DNA of 64,000 nucleotides from the NCBI GenBank assembly GCA_965204915.1, contig OZ242023.1, forward strand, positions 806,001 through 870,000, read 5' to 3'. The DNA comes from HK1 sp965204915. Lineage in GTDB: Bacteria; Pseudomonadota; Gammaproteobacteria; HK1. A program made the translations under genes and the position numbers. Below are positions 32,007 to 41,792 of the stretch, one piece after another. The stretch's first letter is position 1. Each line of letters opens with the position of its first letter. The notes under the pieces were generated by a model that did no database searches, was not told the DNA's origin, and saw only the letters and a program-made list of their open reading frames with translations.

Positions 32007-32780
32007 ATGGACTACACCTGCATTCGTACCGAAACGAGGGGGGCGGTCGGCCTGGTGGTGCTCGATCGGCCCAAGGTGCTGAACGCGCTCAACCGGGCGC
32101 TGATCGACGAACTCGGCGAGGCGCTCGCGGGCTTCGACGCCGACGACGCCATCGGCGCGATGGTGGTGACCGGGAACGAGAAGGCGTTCGCGGCCGGCGC
32201 CGACATCGCGGAGATGATGGACAAGAGCGCCATGGACATGTTCACCGCCCGCCATTTCGAGGGATGGGCGCGCATCGAGGGCGTACGCAAGCCGGTCATC
32301 GCGGCCGTCGCCGGCTACGCGCTCGGGGGCGGCTGCGAGCTGGCGATGGCCTGCGACATCGTCATCGCCGCCGACAACGCCCGCTTCGGGCAGCCGGAGA
32401 TCAAGCTCGGGGTGCCGCCCGGGCTCGGCGGCACCCAGCGCCTGCCGCGCGTGGCCGGCAAGGCCAAGGCGATGGATCTCTGCCTCACCGCGCGCATGAT
32501 GGACGCGGACGAGGCCGAGCGCTGCGGGCTCGCGAGCCGCGTCGTCCCCCTCGACCGCCTGCTCGACGAGGCGATGGAGGCCGCGCAGGTCATCGCCTCG
32601 ATGTCCCGCCCCGCCGTCCTGATGGTCAAGGAGGCTGTCGACCGCGCGTACGAGACGACCCTCGAATCCGGACTCGACGCCGAGCGTGGGCTGTTCAACC
32701 TGGCGTTCTCGAGTGCCGACAAGCACGAGGGGATGCGCGCGTTCCTCGACAAGCGGGCGCCGCGGTGGAAGCACCGCTGA
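32007..32780 (+). CDS. Enoyl-CoA hydratase/isomerase family protein
   Basis: A 257-residue crotonase-fold enzyme of the short-chain enoyl-CoA hydratase type, acting in fatty-acid or branched-chain amino-acid beta-oxidation. It shows LDRPKVLNALNR, the oxyanion-hole segments EKAFAAGADIAEM and AVAGYALGGGCELAMACD, and the catalytic Glu region FGQPEIKLGVPPGLGGTQRL with a downstream Glu equivalent. The C-terminus ends KHEGMRAFLDKR-type, as usual for the family. The ATG at 32007 follows AAGAGGAAG. Exact substrate chain length cannot be told. Confidence 0.93.
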   Translation: MDYTCIRTETRGAVGLVVLDRPKVLNALNRALIDELGEALAGFDADDAIGAMVVTGNEKAFAAGADIAEMMDKSAMDMFTARHFEGWARIEGVRKPVIAAVAGYALGGGCELAMACDIVIAADNARFGQPEIKLGVPPGLGGTQRLPRVAGKAKAMDLCLTARMMDADEAERCGLASRVVPLDRLLDEAMEAAQVIASMSRPAVLMVKEAVDRAYETTLESGLDAERGLFNLAFSSADKHEGMRAFLDKRAPRWKHR

Positions 32781-32830
32781 AAGGCATGCGGGCGTTTTCG
32801 GAGAAGCGGGCGGCGCGGTGGGAGCAGGGA
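32781..32830 (+). repeat. Partial duplication of the enoyl-CoA hydratase 3' end
   Basis: Just after the stop, the frame KGMRAFSEKRAARWEQ repeats the gene's own last residues EGMRAFLDKRAPRWKH, with roughly 80 percent DNA identity over about 48 bp. It is either a tandem duplication scar or the tail of a lost paralogue. Confidence 0.7.
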
Positions 32831-33006
32831 GCACTGCCGAGCGGAAGACGTACAGGCAGCTTCGCGAGCCGCGCGCCCGCTACCTGCGTGGACCGGGAAG
32901 CCGGCCGGATTTCGCGTACGGTGGCTCGCGGGCGGGCGAGACAGGCGGCGCGGTGAAGCAGTCCCCGGCGCCCGGACCATCATGTACGAAGCGGGGGAAG
33001 AAGTGC

Positions 33007-34623
33007 ATGGACGGATCTGCGGTTTCGGCGCTGCGGGGAGGGGGAGGAGGGGGCGGCGACGGCACCCCGGACGTGGCGATTGTCGGGTCCGGGGTCGGCG
33101 GCGCCATCATGGCGCGGACCATCGCGCCCACCGGCGCCCGGGTGCTCATTCTCGAACGCGGCGAGCCATTGCGCCCCGACCCGCGGCCCCTCGATGCCCA
33201 AGCCGTCTTCCGCGACGCCGACTACCGGGCCCGCGAGACTTGGTTCGATCACCGCGGCAAGCCCTTCAATCCGATCATCTACTACCAGGTCGGCGGCAAC
33301 ACGAAGTTCTTCGGCGCCGTGATGCTCCGCTACCGCCGGGAGGATTTCGGGGCCGTCGAGCACTTGGGCGGAGTCTCACCCGCCTGGCCCTTTCCCTACG
33401 AGGAGCTCGAACCGTACTACTGCCAGGCGGAGGCATTGTTCCGGGTCCACGGCCGCGCGGGCGAAGATCCCCTCGAACCCCCTCGAACACGAGCCTTCCC
33501 CCATCCGCCGGCTGCCGACGAAACCTCGATCGCGCGGGCGCGTGAGCGTCTGGAGCGCACCGGTCTGCGAACCTTCACCACCCCTCTGTGCGTCGACGTC
33601 GAGGCATGGCTCCGCTACGCGCCGACGCACTGGGGCGGCTATCCCAACACCGGCAGCGCCAAGGCGGATGCCGAGAACGCTCCGTTGCAGGAGGCGATGG
33701 CCTACGACAACGTGCGGCTGTGGAGCGGCGCCAAGGTCACGCGACTGCGTACCGATCCGAAGGGCGAAGCGATCGTCGCCCTCGACGTGGAGCACCGTGG
33801 CGAGCGGAAGTCGGTGACACCACGATGGGTGGTGCTGTCCGCCGGCACGGTCGACTCGGCAGCGCTGCTGCTGCGCTCGGCCAGCGACAAGCTGCCCCGT
33901 GGCCTGGCGAATCGCTCTGGAATGGTGGGCCGCCATTTCATGAACCACCACTGCAGCGCGCTGATGGCGGTGGACCCGCGCACCCGCAACGACGCGGTGT
34001 ACCAGAAAACCATCGGGATCAACGACTACTACTTCAGCGACGGCGAAGGCGGCCCCCCGTTGGGACACGCGGAGCTCATGGGGAAGATATCGGTTCCCAT
34101 GCTGCAATCGTTCGGAGCCCGGCTGCCGCGCCCCCTGCTGGACTGGCTGTGCGCCCACTCCCTGGACTGGTTCCTGATCACCGAGGATTTGCCACTGCCC
34201 GGGAACCGTCTGAACGTCGACGCCTCGGGACGCATCCATATCCACTACCGGCGGTCCAACTGGCCGGCGCACGGGCGCCTGGTGGCCAGGATGAAGAAAC
34301 ACCTGCGCGCCGCCGGTTATCCGCTGCTGCTGTCCAAGGCTTTCGATCTGAGCTACACCACCCATCAGTGCGGTACGGTGCGCATGGGGCTCGATCCCGC
34401 CAAGGCGCCGCTCGATCCCTGGTGCCGCAGCTTCGATCACCCCAACCTGTGGGTCGTGGACGCGAGCTGCCTGCCTACCTCCGCGGCGGTCGGCCCCTGC
34501 CTGACCGTCGCCGCCCAGGCCCTCCGAGCCGGAGACCGTTGGCTGCGCGAGACGGGCTCGGCGCAGGCGGCGGTCCCCGTCCGGAACAACGGTCAACCGG
34601 CTCGGTCCGCCATGTCTTCGTAA
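33007..34623 (+). CDS. GMC family oxidoreductase (FAD-dependent)
   Basis: A 538-residue flavoprotein of the glucose-methanol-choline oxidoreductase family. It has the FAD Rossmann motif VAIVGSGVGGAIMA near residue 24, a GGNTKFFGAVMLRYR segment, WVVLSAGTVDSAALLL in the middle, and the C-terminal signature TTHQCGTVRMG plus NLWVVDASCLPTSAAVGPCLTVAAQALR. These oxidise alcohol groups; the substrate is unknown. The ATG at 33007 precedes a glycine-rich linker. The 3' end overlaps, on the opposite strand, the last codons of the collapsed gcvP, so its final residues may have been altered by the same rearrangement. Confidence 0.9.
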   Translation: MDGSAVSALRGGGGGGGDGTPDVAIVGSGVGGAIMARTIAPTGARVLILERGEPLRPDPRPLDAQAVFRDADYRARETWFDHRGKPFNPIIYYQVGGNTKFFGAVMLRYRREDFGAVEHLGGVSPAWPFPYEELEPYYCQAEALFRVHGRAGEDPLEPPRTRAFPHPPAADETSIARARERLERTGLRTFTTPLCVDVEAWLRYAPTHWGGYPNTGSAKADAENAPLQEAMAYDNVRLWSGAKVTRLRTDPKGEAIVALDVEHRGERKSVTPRWVVLSAGTVDSAALLLRSASDKLPRGLANRSGMVGRHFMNHHCSALMAVDPRTRNDAVYQKTIGINDYYFSDGEGGPPLGHAELMGKISVPMLQSFGARLPRPLLDWLCAHSLDWFLITEDLPLPGNRLNVDASGRIHIHYRRSNWPAHGRLVARMKKHLRAAGYPLLLSKAFDLSYTTHQCGTVRMGLDPAKAPLDPWCRSFDHPNLWVVDASCLPTSAAVGPCLTVAAQALRAGDRWLRETGSAQAAVPVRNNGQPARSAMSS

Positions 34624-34933
34624 GCCTCGGGCGGCGGGCAGGCACAAGAGAGTTTGCGGTCGCCGTGGACGTCGTCGATGCGGGCCACCGGCGGCCAGTG
34701 CTTGTCCTCGCGCGCAGGGCCTCCACCGCCTCTCGCCCGGTCAGCGCCGGGTCGAGGACCGGCGGCTCGTCGTCTCGAATGGATGCCGGGACGGTCCGGT
34801 GGATGAGGCCGTCGAGGGTGGGGACGCCGATGGCTTCGAGCATCGCGTCGACGTCTTGCCGGGCGGAGCCGATGTGGCGCGATGCGAAGTCGTCCCGCCT
34901 CTCGATCTCGTCGGGCGGGCGGGTCGCGGACAT
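34593..34933 (-). pseudogene. gcvP: gcvP (glycine decarboxylase P protein) collapsed to its two ends
   Basis: The start (34933) reads MSATRPPDEIERRDDFASRH, then IGSARQDVDAMLEAIG, LIHRTVPASIR and ALTGREAVEALRA, the normal GcvP N-terminus of about 80 residues. It is joined out of frame to REDKHWPPVARIDDVHGDRK followed by SCACPPPEAYEDMADRAG, the normal GcvP C-terminus ending at a TGA (34593-34595). Some 850 central codons, including the PLP site, are missing. The junction lies near 34720-34730. It follows gcvH in the same orientation, so this was a gcvH-gcvP operon. Confidence 0.87.
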
Positions 34934-34971
34934 GGGTTGCGGATCCTCCGCCGCCGGAGCGGCGCGTTCAT

Positions 34972-35352
34972 TCAATCGAGCGATTCGAGCCAAGCCCCAT
35001 AGGCGGCCTCGTCCATCAGCCCGTCGAGCTCCGAGGCGTCCTTGATCCGGAGCCGGAAGAACCATCCGTCGCCAATCGGGTCGGCGTTGATCTGTCCCGG
35101 CTCGTCCACCAGCGATTCGTTGACCTCCGTCACCGTGCCGCCGACGGGCATCTTGAGCTCTCCGGCCGCCTTCACCGATTCGATGACCGCGGCTTCCTCG
35201 CCCTGATCGAGCTCCGCGCCCATTTCCGGAAGCTCGACGAAGACCAGCTCGCCGAGCTGCTCCTGCGCGTAGTCGGTGATGCCGACAACGGCGGTGTCAT
35301 CGTCCTCCATCCGGATCCACTCGTGATCCTCGGTGAACCACAACTCACCCAT
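34972..35352 (-). CDS. gcvH: Glycine cleavage system H protein
   Basis: A 126-residue lipoyl carrier that shuttles the aminomethyl group between the P, T and L proteins. It has the usual LWFTEDHEWIRMEDD start, GITDYAQEQLGELVFVELPE, the lipoylation Lys in AVIESVKAAGELKMPVGG (about residue 62) and a WFFRLRI strand near the end. It looks intact, although the adjacent gcvP is destroyed and no gcvT is visible, so the glycine cleavage function here is doubtful unless another copy exists. Confidence 0.95.
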   Translation of the reverse strand: MGELWFTEDHEWIRMEDDDTAVVGITDYAQEQLGELVFVELPEMGAELDQGEEAAVIESVKAAGELKMPVGGTVTEVNESLVDEPGQINADPIGDGWFFRLRIKDASELDGLMDEAAYGAWLESLD

Positions 35353-35518
35353 CGCAAGTCCTCTCCTGTCTCGTCATGCGCAGCCGGACGATGGTGCCGA
35401 CGCCTGAAGCGGGATTATCAATGAAATCACCGGATACGGCACCTGAACCGCCTCGATCGGAGCCGGTATCGGGGATGATGGAATCGGTGCGCCCGCGAGG
35501 CGCCCTGGGAACGGCGTG

Positions 35519-35561
35519 TCCTGGGAGCGCGGGCGTCCGTCAGGACGCGCCGCTCCCAGGA
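35519..35561 (+). repeat. TCCTGGGAGCGC hairpin repeat, copy 1
   Basis: TCCTGGGAGCGCGGGCGTCC pairs imperfectly with the downstream GGACGCGCCGCTCCCAGGA. Related copies lie at 44689-44742 and 55564-55600, all intergenic: a dispersed palindromic family. Confidence 0.75.
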
Positions 35562-35597
35562 GGGAGGCACGAAGGCTGGAGCAGCGAGGCGGGGCGT

Positions 35598-37720
35598 TCA
35601 TTGCTCCACGTCGTCGCGTTTGTACTCCGCCCTGGTTTCCGCGACGTGGTCGAGGAGGCGTTGCCCCGTCCCGTAGCGGATGCGCCTCGCCTCGATGGAG
35701 ACCTCGCCGTCGGCGACGATTTCGCGCAAGGCTTCGACCGCCCGCTCGATGCCGGCGGCGTCCAGGGCGAGGTCCTCGGAGAAGTTCAGCTCGCTCCACG
35801 TTCCGCCGCCCTCCGCCTGGACGCTGATGCGCAGGCCGCCGGCAACTCCGTCGTGCTTCTTCAGGTGGGCGATGAAGCCGTAGGCGGTGCGGGTGGTCTC
35901 GAACCGGAAGCCGGCGGGCGGCGTCCATGTCGCGGGCCTGTCCTGTCGATGGGCCGCTCGACGGGCTGGTCGGCGATCTCGCGCCGGTGCACCCAGGCGG
36001 GCGCCGGCCGGGACCGCGAAGGGCTCGGTGTAGGCGCCGCCCGCCACCGTGGGGTCGGAGCCGTCGGTGGTGTAGCGGATGGGCACGGCCGGCGGCGCGG
36101 CGCGGATCTCGACCATGCGCTCGCCGCTCCCGGCTTCCAACCTGCCGGGGTGGGCCTCGGCCTCCGGCATATCAGAGCGAGCCCCGGCTTCCGGCATACC
36201 AAAGCCGCCCTCGGTTTCCGGCATACCGGGGCCATCCCCGGCTTCCAACCTGCCGGGGCGGGCGTCCACGTACTCGCGCGACTTCAGGGTGATGCGGTTC
36301 GACCACTCCACGGGCTCGCCGGTGTCGTGCCCGCCGGTGGAGTCCACGGCGAGGAACGAGACCTCGAGGTCGGCCGTCTCGAAATCGCCCCCGTCGAGCT
36401 TCATCGAGGCCGGCGTGGCCTTGCCGCCGAACTCCGCGTACAGGGTGTCCCCGTGGACCGGCGACAGGCGCAGCCTGGCCACCCCCGTGTCCTCGTCCCG
36501 GTGCAGCTCCCGGATGCGGACGGTGGTCGCGGGCTTCGGGAAGGGTCCCTTGTTGACGTAGCTCCCTTCCTCGCGCCAGACGTCCTTGTGGAAGCAGTCC
36601 GCCTTCATCCGGTCGAGGGCGTCGGGACGGTGCCACTGCCACCCCGGAGCGGTCGCGGCCCGGCGCCGGATCTCCGTCCACAGCATCGAGCGCTGGGTGA
36701 ACAGCCTCGCCTCCACCTTCTTGCGGAAGGTCTCGCTCGCGACGTCCGTGGTGTACTTCTGCCGGTCCGCGAGCGCCGCCACCACCTGCTCCTCGCCGTC
36801 GTAGCGGTTCTCCTTGAACTCCATGAGGAAATCCACCTTCGCGAGCCGATCCCGGGTGGGGTAGTACAAGGTGGTGAAGGTCTCGCGGACGGCGCTGTGG
36901 AACTGGGCGAGGAAGCGGGGCAGGAGCTGGTCGCGCGCCTGCTGCATCTGCGGGTCGCCGTCGGACACGCCCTCCTCGTGCATCTCGCCGATGATCTGGC
37001 GGATCGCCTTGAGCTCACGCGCGCTCCAGGAGCGAATCGAAGGCGCGCTGCCCGGTCAGGAAGCGGATGCGGTTCCGGTAGGTGAGCTGCTCGTACAGCG
37101 TGACGAGGTCCGGATGCAGGCCGGCCGGGTGCGGCTCGGCCACCACCAGGGTCACCCGCTCGGGGTGGACGTCGATCCCGTCCACCGCCGGGAGCGGTTG
37201 CAGGCGCTGGTAGCACGCGCCCTCGGCCGGCTCGAAGATCTCCGTCAGCCGCTCCTTGAGCTCCTTCGTGGCCTGGTCGCGGACGTAGGCGCCCGCGGTG
37301 GTGGTCACACGGGCGATGAGGTTCTGCACGTTGCGCAGGTGCAGGCGCCCGTCGTTCGTGGCGTGCAGGTACCAGGCGGCGGTCACGAGGCGCGCGACGA
37401 CCTCGTTCTGCAATCTGGAGACGTCGCGCCCCGGCGCGCACAGGTGGGCCACGATCTATCGAGGTCGTGGGCGGCGATGAGGTACGGATCGTGGCCGGTG
37501 GCCCAGATCCGGGAGACGACGATCCGCATCAGGCGGATCAGGCGGATCAGGCCGCGGGTCTGCTGGAAGCCCTGAATCCGGCCGGGTCGATGCGCCCGTC
37601 GACCAGGTCGGTGAGGTCGAGCACGGTGTCGCGGCGCGCGGGGTCGAACACGCTGGCCCGCGGGGTACATGCCTGCTTGACGGTCTTCACGGGGGCATGG
37701 CCTTTGGTGCCTTTGATGTT
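35598..37720 (-). pseudogene. DUF499-type ATPase/defence protein, internally deleted and frameshifted
   Basis: The N-terminus is recognisable on the minus strand near 37680-37575 (VKTVKQACTPRASVFDPARR, then DTVLDLTDLVDGRIDP). It jumps directly to a much later segment, QQTRGLIRLIRLM...DPYLIAAHDLD. A further frame covers 37452-37015 and shifts by one base near 37021 (LLERA to RELKAIRQIIGE), and the C-terminal part runs to 35598. The tail carries a CHB_HEX-type motif (RYTTDGSDPT near 36060), interrupted upstream by a 27-bp tandem repeat. DUF499 proteins are large ATPases that co-occur with DUF1156 methylases in predicted anti-phage loci; no methylase is visible here. The gene is clearly broken. 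Confidence 0.75.
36130..36264 (-). repeat. Five tandem 27-bp units inside the DUF499 remnant
   Basis: Five consecutive 27-nt units, the first and last nearly identical (CCGGCTTCCAACCTGCCGGG), encode 9-residue repeats on the minus strand such as GGFGMPEAG and AHPGRLEAG. The period keeps the frame. Confidence 0.9.
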
Positions 37721-38303
37721 CGTTCAAGCGGCCCGGGGAGCCGGCTTGGGGGCTCCGGGGCGGTCCGGTTTTGCGGGTGGCGGGAGTCTGCCATGAACGA
37801 GGGTCAAGCACACGAGAGGGTGTGCGGACGCCGCCCGGTCAGGTCCGTCGGCCGGGAGGATGCGCAGACGGTGCGGCGCACGAGGGGTTCAGTGCCCCGC
37901 CCATCCGCGGCTCAGGCTCCGGCGTCTGGCGTCGTCGTCGAGTATGCGGGCGCATGACTCCCAGTCCACCGGGAGGACCTCGTGGTACCGGAGCGCGAAG
38001 GGATGTTCCGTCCGGCACGGCGTCGAACTTCCGATGAATGCTCTATTGGTGAGAAATGCGGGATAGCGGGTGCAGACAGCCCGAAATTTCGGTACTCAAG
38101 TTTCGGGATTCAAAATATCTTGAATCAGGCGATGGATTCCCGCTTTCGCGGGAATGACGTCATTTCAGCGAGACACGTTACTTTTACGCTGGCCGTGGCC
38201 GTCTGGCCGTCATTCCCGCGAAAGCGGGAATCCACTTCGGTCAGCGAATCCCGAAACTCGAGTTCGGTATCTCCGCGCTGTTCGACGATCCAGGCCGGTT
38301 CAT
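37721..38303. other. Intergenic stretch with no recognisable gene
   Basis: About 580 bp between the DUF499 remnant and the AAA ATPase. A minus-strand stretch near 37900-38050 reads ALRYHEVLPVDWESCARILD and could be protein debris, but I could not assign it. The right part holds the inverted pair of palindromes at 38134-38233. Confidence 0.5.
38134..38233. repeat. Inverted pair of GGATTCCCGC palindromic repeats (REP/BIME-like)
   Basis: The palindromic 25-mer at 38134-38158 (GGATTCCCGCTTTCGCGGGA, then ATGAC) recurs in inverse orientation at 38209-38233, 50 bp apart. A third copy sits at 46776-46800. This is a typical intergenic REP-like element. Confidence 0.85.
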
Positions 38304-39443
38304 TCAGGCAGCGCATTCGGCCAAATGCGCCAGCAAGGATGGAATGCCGGGCTCGTAGCCGCCGTCTCGCGCCCACACCACGCCCCGGGCGACCAGCTCC
38401 CGGCGCACCTGTCGAGCGTCCAGACCCTCCCCGCGCCGTTCGCAACAGGCGGCCAGCGTGTCCGACACCTCGGCGCGGGACGCCCGATTGTCTTCGCCGA
38501 CAAAGAGCTGCGCCAAAGCGGCGGCGTACGGAAGCAACCCTGCATCGTCCAACTCGTCGACCCGGCTGCCGTAGAAGGCGGTCTTGATGGACGAGAATGC
38601 CGCCAAGGCCTGATCGGCAACGGCGGTGTCGATGTGCTTCGCACCGCGCGCGTTCAGTGCCGTGACGGTAGCGGCGCCGACCTCCTGGATAAAATAGGGG
38701 TACAGGCTCGCCGCATCCAGCAGCCGGGCCAAGGCGTCCGCGTCCGTCGAGCAGCCCGAATCCTCCAATGGCTTCATCAGCGCATCCCGATCCTCGCCCG
38801 GCTTCAGGCGACCGACCGGCACCCGCAGGGATCGCTCCCAGAAGGTCGTCCCCATGCCTCGCAGCGCCTGCTGAATGCCCGGTGTCCCCGCCAGGATCAA
38901 CAGGAAGGGGGCCCCCATCCGACGAATGCTCTGCGAGGCGTCCAACAGCCGCCCCCCGATCTCCGGGGACAGCGCGTGCGCCTCGTCCACCAGCAGGGCG
39001 AAGGGGCCTTTGGCGCAACGGGATGCAAGCATTTGCCTCGTGGACGGCCTATCGGCCTGATTCAGGTCCAGGCGGACGCCGAACAGGGACAGACGGCCGG
39101 ACACGACCCCGCCCGTCCGCTCCGACAGGCGGCGCAGCGCTCCACGCCAGCCGTCGCCGGGGACCAGGGCGTCGGCCAGCGCCTGCCACGATGCCAGCTC
39201 CTCATGGGCCGTCGCCCGAACCACCTGGGCTCCGATCTGCTCCAGGCGATCCCCGATGACGTCCAGGAGCACGGTCTTGCCATTGCCCCGGGGGCCATGA
39301 AGGATGACGTCCGCGGCCGGAGCGGCCTTCGCCTCGATTGCGGCATCCATGGGCGCCATGGCCCGAATCTCCCCGTCCCTGCCCGCCAGGTGGGGAGGAT
39401 GGGCTCCGGTGCCGGGCTTGAACAAGTCGGGCGGCAGGATCAT
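38304..39443 (-). CDS. AAA-type ATP-binding protein
   Basis: A 379-residue P-loop ATPase with HGPRGNGKTVLLDVIG as Walker A near residue 50 and FALLVDEAHALSPE as Walker B near 145, followed by FLLILAGTPGIQQALR (sensor-like). The C-terminal third is helical and winged-helix-like. It resembles the stand-alone AAA_16/ExeA-type ATPases whose partners vary. The ATG at 39443 was chosen because the upstream open frame has no family sequence. The next gene on the same strand starts upstream, with a 188-bp gap between them. Function is unknown; a defence or mobile-element role is plausible only from context. Confidence 0.75.
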   Translation of the reverse strand: MILPPDLFKPGTGAHPPHLAGRDGEIRAMAPMDAAIEAKAAPAADVILHGPRGNGKTVLLDVIGDRLEQIGAQVVRATAHEELASWQALADALVPGDGWRGALRRLSERTGGVVSGRLSLFGVRLDLNQADRPSTRQMLASRCAKGPFALLVDEAHALSPEIGGRLLDASQSIRRMGAPFLLILAGTPGIQQALRGMGTTFWERSLRVPVGRLKPGEDRDALMKPLEDSGCSTDADALARLLDAASLYPYFIQEVGAATVTALNARGAKHIDTAVADQALAAFSSIKTAFYGSRVDELDDAGLLPYAAALAQLFVGEDNRASRAEVSDTLAACCERRGEGLDARQVRRELVARGVVWARDGGYEPGIPSLLAHLAECAA

Positions 39444-39631
39444 GGAGCAATGGTAGCGTTGAGCGAGCGGATACCGAAAGCCGATGTCCGGCGGCCTGAC
39501 GCCGTTGGGTGAAGGTCCGCCGGCGGACCCATCCGTGTCGGCCGCCTCCGCCGGAGTCCTGGCGCGTGGAGGACCGTCCTCCGCCTTCGCGAAGGTGACG
39601 ATCGCCCCGCCTTCCCGTCGTCGAACGACGG

Positions 39632-40870
39632 CTATGGCGCCGTGACGTTGCCCGGCCAGTCCGGCCGTACGTACACGGTGCAACGGACCCGGTGCGCGTC
39701 GACGTCGAAGTCCGGCGCCGGCTGGTGGTTGGCGTGGAGCTCCCGGCGCGCAATGGGAATGCCGACGCCGTAGCGTTGCACGAGGCCGCTGACGCGCATC
39801 GCCTCGGCCAGATTCGGATTGCGGTAGTCGATGAGGCCCGGCTGGCCGAACGTCGTTGCGGATACATCGCCATAAGGACCGCCGGGACTGGCGATCTCGA
39901 CCCGGTCGGTGAACCAGCCGACCTGCACCGGGGCGTGGGTCGCTTCGTAGGCGCGGTGCATGATCGCGTTGCGCACGAGCTCCTGCAGCGCCGGCAGCGG
40001 ATAGGTGGTGCGCCGGATCTCCGTGGGCGCGGAGCCGATGTCCACGGAGGAACGGATGTGGCTGCGCAACGTGGCGTCGAGATCGCGCACCGCCTCGGCG
40101 ACGGGGCCGTCGAAGCGGACGCTGTCGATGATGGGAGCGCCGCGGTCGGATCCGGCGAAACGGAGGAACTGCACGTACGCGCCGGGAACGGCGTCCATCG
40201 GCCGGGGGGCGAGCATCAGCACCCCGAGCACCGTGGGCGTCGGGTCCGCGACGGACATGATCATCTTCGTGGCGGCGAGGCGTTCCTCCACCGTGCGGTC
40301 GTTGCGGGCCAGCACGTCGGCGTCGAACGCACGCGGCAGATAGAGATACTGGAACCGCGGCAGGTCGAGATCGGCGAGGGTGGCGCCGCGCACGGGCCGC
40401 GTGTCGAAGGGCGCGTCCCCGTGGCGCCGTTTCTCGTTGAGGATCCGTTCGTCCTGCGCGCTGGCCAGCGCCCGGCGGGGGCCGACCCGGGTCCAGATGC
40501 GTCCGCGGAAGCGCACCGGCGGAGAGTCGGCCGGCGCGACGGTCACCACCGCCACGCCCTTGCCGCCGAGCACGTGCCTGCCGACCGCCATCGACGGCGG
40601 CGGCAGAATGTTGCCGTCCGTCTTGCAGTGGGCGAGCTTGAGCAGCAGGGCGTCGTTGATTTCCAGGCCGGTGGGCGTGCCGTCGTCCCGCACGCCGACG
40701 AAGACGACCCCCGGACGGCGTCGATTCGGCAGATCGTTGGCGAACGCGCAGATGGCCTCGCGCACGGTGCGCGGCGCATCGCCGTCGAAGGTCTCCTTGC
40801 GCTCGACGAGGTCCGACTCGACGTCGGTCATCATCGCCTGGAGTTCGACGTCCGAATGGGCGGTGCGCAT
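39632..40870 (-). CDS. AlbA_2 (Schlafen-type) ATP-binding protein
   Basis: A 412-residue protein with an N-terminal AlbA_2 domain (ESDLVERKETFDGDAPRTVR, then EAICAFANDLPN, about residues 17-50) and a C-terminal GHKL/HATPase_c_4-like part with LVRNAIMHRAYE near 310. Such proteins are annotated as RNA-binding or transcriptional regulators and are common in defence islands; the substrate is unknown. The ATG at 40870 directly precedes conserved sequence. It looks complete. Confidence 0.82.
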   Translation of the reverse strand: MRTAHSDVELQAMMTDVESDLVERKETFDGDAPRTVREAICAFANDLPNRRRPGVVFVGVRDDGTPTGLEINDALLLKLAHCKTDGNILPPPSMAVGRHVLGGKGVAVVTVAPADSPPVRFRGRIWTRVGPRRALASAQDERILNEKRRHGDAPFDTRPVRGATLADLDLPRFQYLYLPRAFDADVLARNDRTVEERLAATKMIMSVADPTPTVLGVLMLAPRPMDAVPGAYVQFLRFAGSDRGAPIIDSVRFDGPVAEAVRDLDATLRSHIRSSVDIGSAPTEIRRTTYPLPALQELVRNAIMHRAYEATHAPVQVGWFTDRVEIASPGGPYGDVSATTFGQPGLIDYRNPNLAEAMRVSGLVQRYGVGIPIARRELHANHQPAPDFDVDAHRVRCTVYVRPDWPGNVTAP

Positions 40871-40934
40871 GCGTCGTTCCGCAAGCCGGCAGACCACTCG
40901 ATGGTAGCGTATCGGCCGAGACCGTATCGCGCCG

Positions 40935-41150
40935 TCATCGGCAACGCGGCAATCTGCCCAGGCACCCGGGCCTGCCCAAGTGGCCCATCGGCCGGCGATC
41001 GATGAACGCCTGCCGGATTTCCGGACCGCCGCCCCGCGCCGCAATCCGCTCTTCGAGCGAGGGCGGTCGGGCCGTTCCGGGGCGGATGGTGTTGCACCGT
41101 ACCCCCCTGTCCGATGAAATCGGCCGCCACCGCCCTGCCGGAGCGGATCC
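40935..41150 (-). pseudogene. Short-chain dehydrogenase (SDR) fragment
   Basis: On the minus strand AVAADFIGQGG in one frame continues in another as VRCNTIRPGTARPPSLEERI, then RQAFIDRRPMGHLGRP, and a third frame offers PGQIAAL. Together these match the C-terminal third of NAD(P)-dependent SDRs (ADFI.QG.RCN.I.PGT...RQPMGRLG). The nucleotide-binding half and active site are missing and at least two frameshifts are present. The remaining intergenic sequence up to RidA shows nothing else. Confidence 0.65.
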
Positions 41151-41282
41151 GCGGCTTCGGCCACGTGAAGGCGAGGGGCATCCACAGGCCGGACACCGCG
41201 AGGCCGAGTTGCGGGGGCGGTTCAGGACCGCGGCCGATCCACCGGCCGCGGCATGACGGCGACGAACGCCGAGGAGGAACAG

Positions 41283-41636
41283 ATGAGCATCGAACGCATG
41301 CATTCCGGGCCGCGCATGAGCCAGATCGTCGTGCACGGAGGGGTGGTCCATCTCGCCGGACAGGTCGCACAGCGGGCGCCCGGGGCTTCGGTCGGAGAAC
41401 AGACGACCGACATCCTCGCCCGCATCGACGAGCTGCTCGCCGAGGCCGGGACCGACAAGTCGAAGCTGCTCTCGGCGACCATCTGGCTTACCGACATGGC
41501 CGGGTTCGCGGAGATGAACGCGGTATGGGATGCGTGGATCGATCCGGAGAACCCGCCCGCCCGCGCCTGCGTCCAGTCCCCGGCGCTGGCCGCGCCGCAG
41601 TTCAACGTCGAGATCATGGTGAGCGCCGCGGTGTAA
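41283..41636 (+). CDS. RidA family protein (enamine/imine deaminase type)
   Basis: A 117-residue YjgF/YER057c/UK114-family protein; these hydrolyse reactive 2-aminoacrylate-type enamines. It contains GGVVHLAGQVAQ, TDILARIDELLAEAGTDKSK, IWLTDMAGFAEMNAVWDAW and the C-terminal PPARACVQSPALAAPQFNVE. The usual catalytic Arg corresponds to the R in PPARACV. The ATG at 41283 has AGGAGGAA just upstream. It lies 156 bp before the collapsed dadA, a natural partner that generates imines. Confidence 0.92.
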   Translation: MSIERMHSGPRMSQIVVHGGVVHLAGQVAQRAPGASVGEQTTDILARIDELLAEAGTDKSKLLSATIWLTDMAGFAEMNAVWDAWIDPENPPARACVQSPALAAPQFNVEIMVSAAV

Positions 41637-41792
41637 CCCTGGCGCACCGGGCATCGTCGTGGGAGCGCCGCCATCCGGTCACCGGAAGCGCGGCTACGCC
41701 CGCGGCCCTGCGGCATGGTCGGTGGTGAGAGCGCCTGTGCCCGGTGATCGGGACCCCCGCGAGCTGCGAAGAGCCCGAGGCGGAGGACGATC

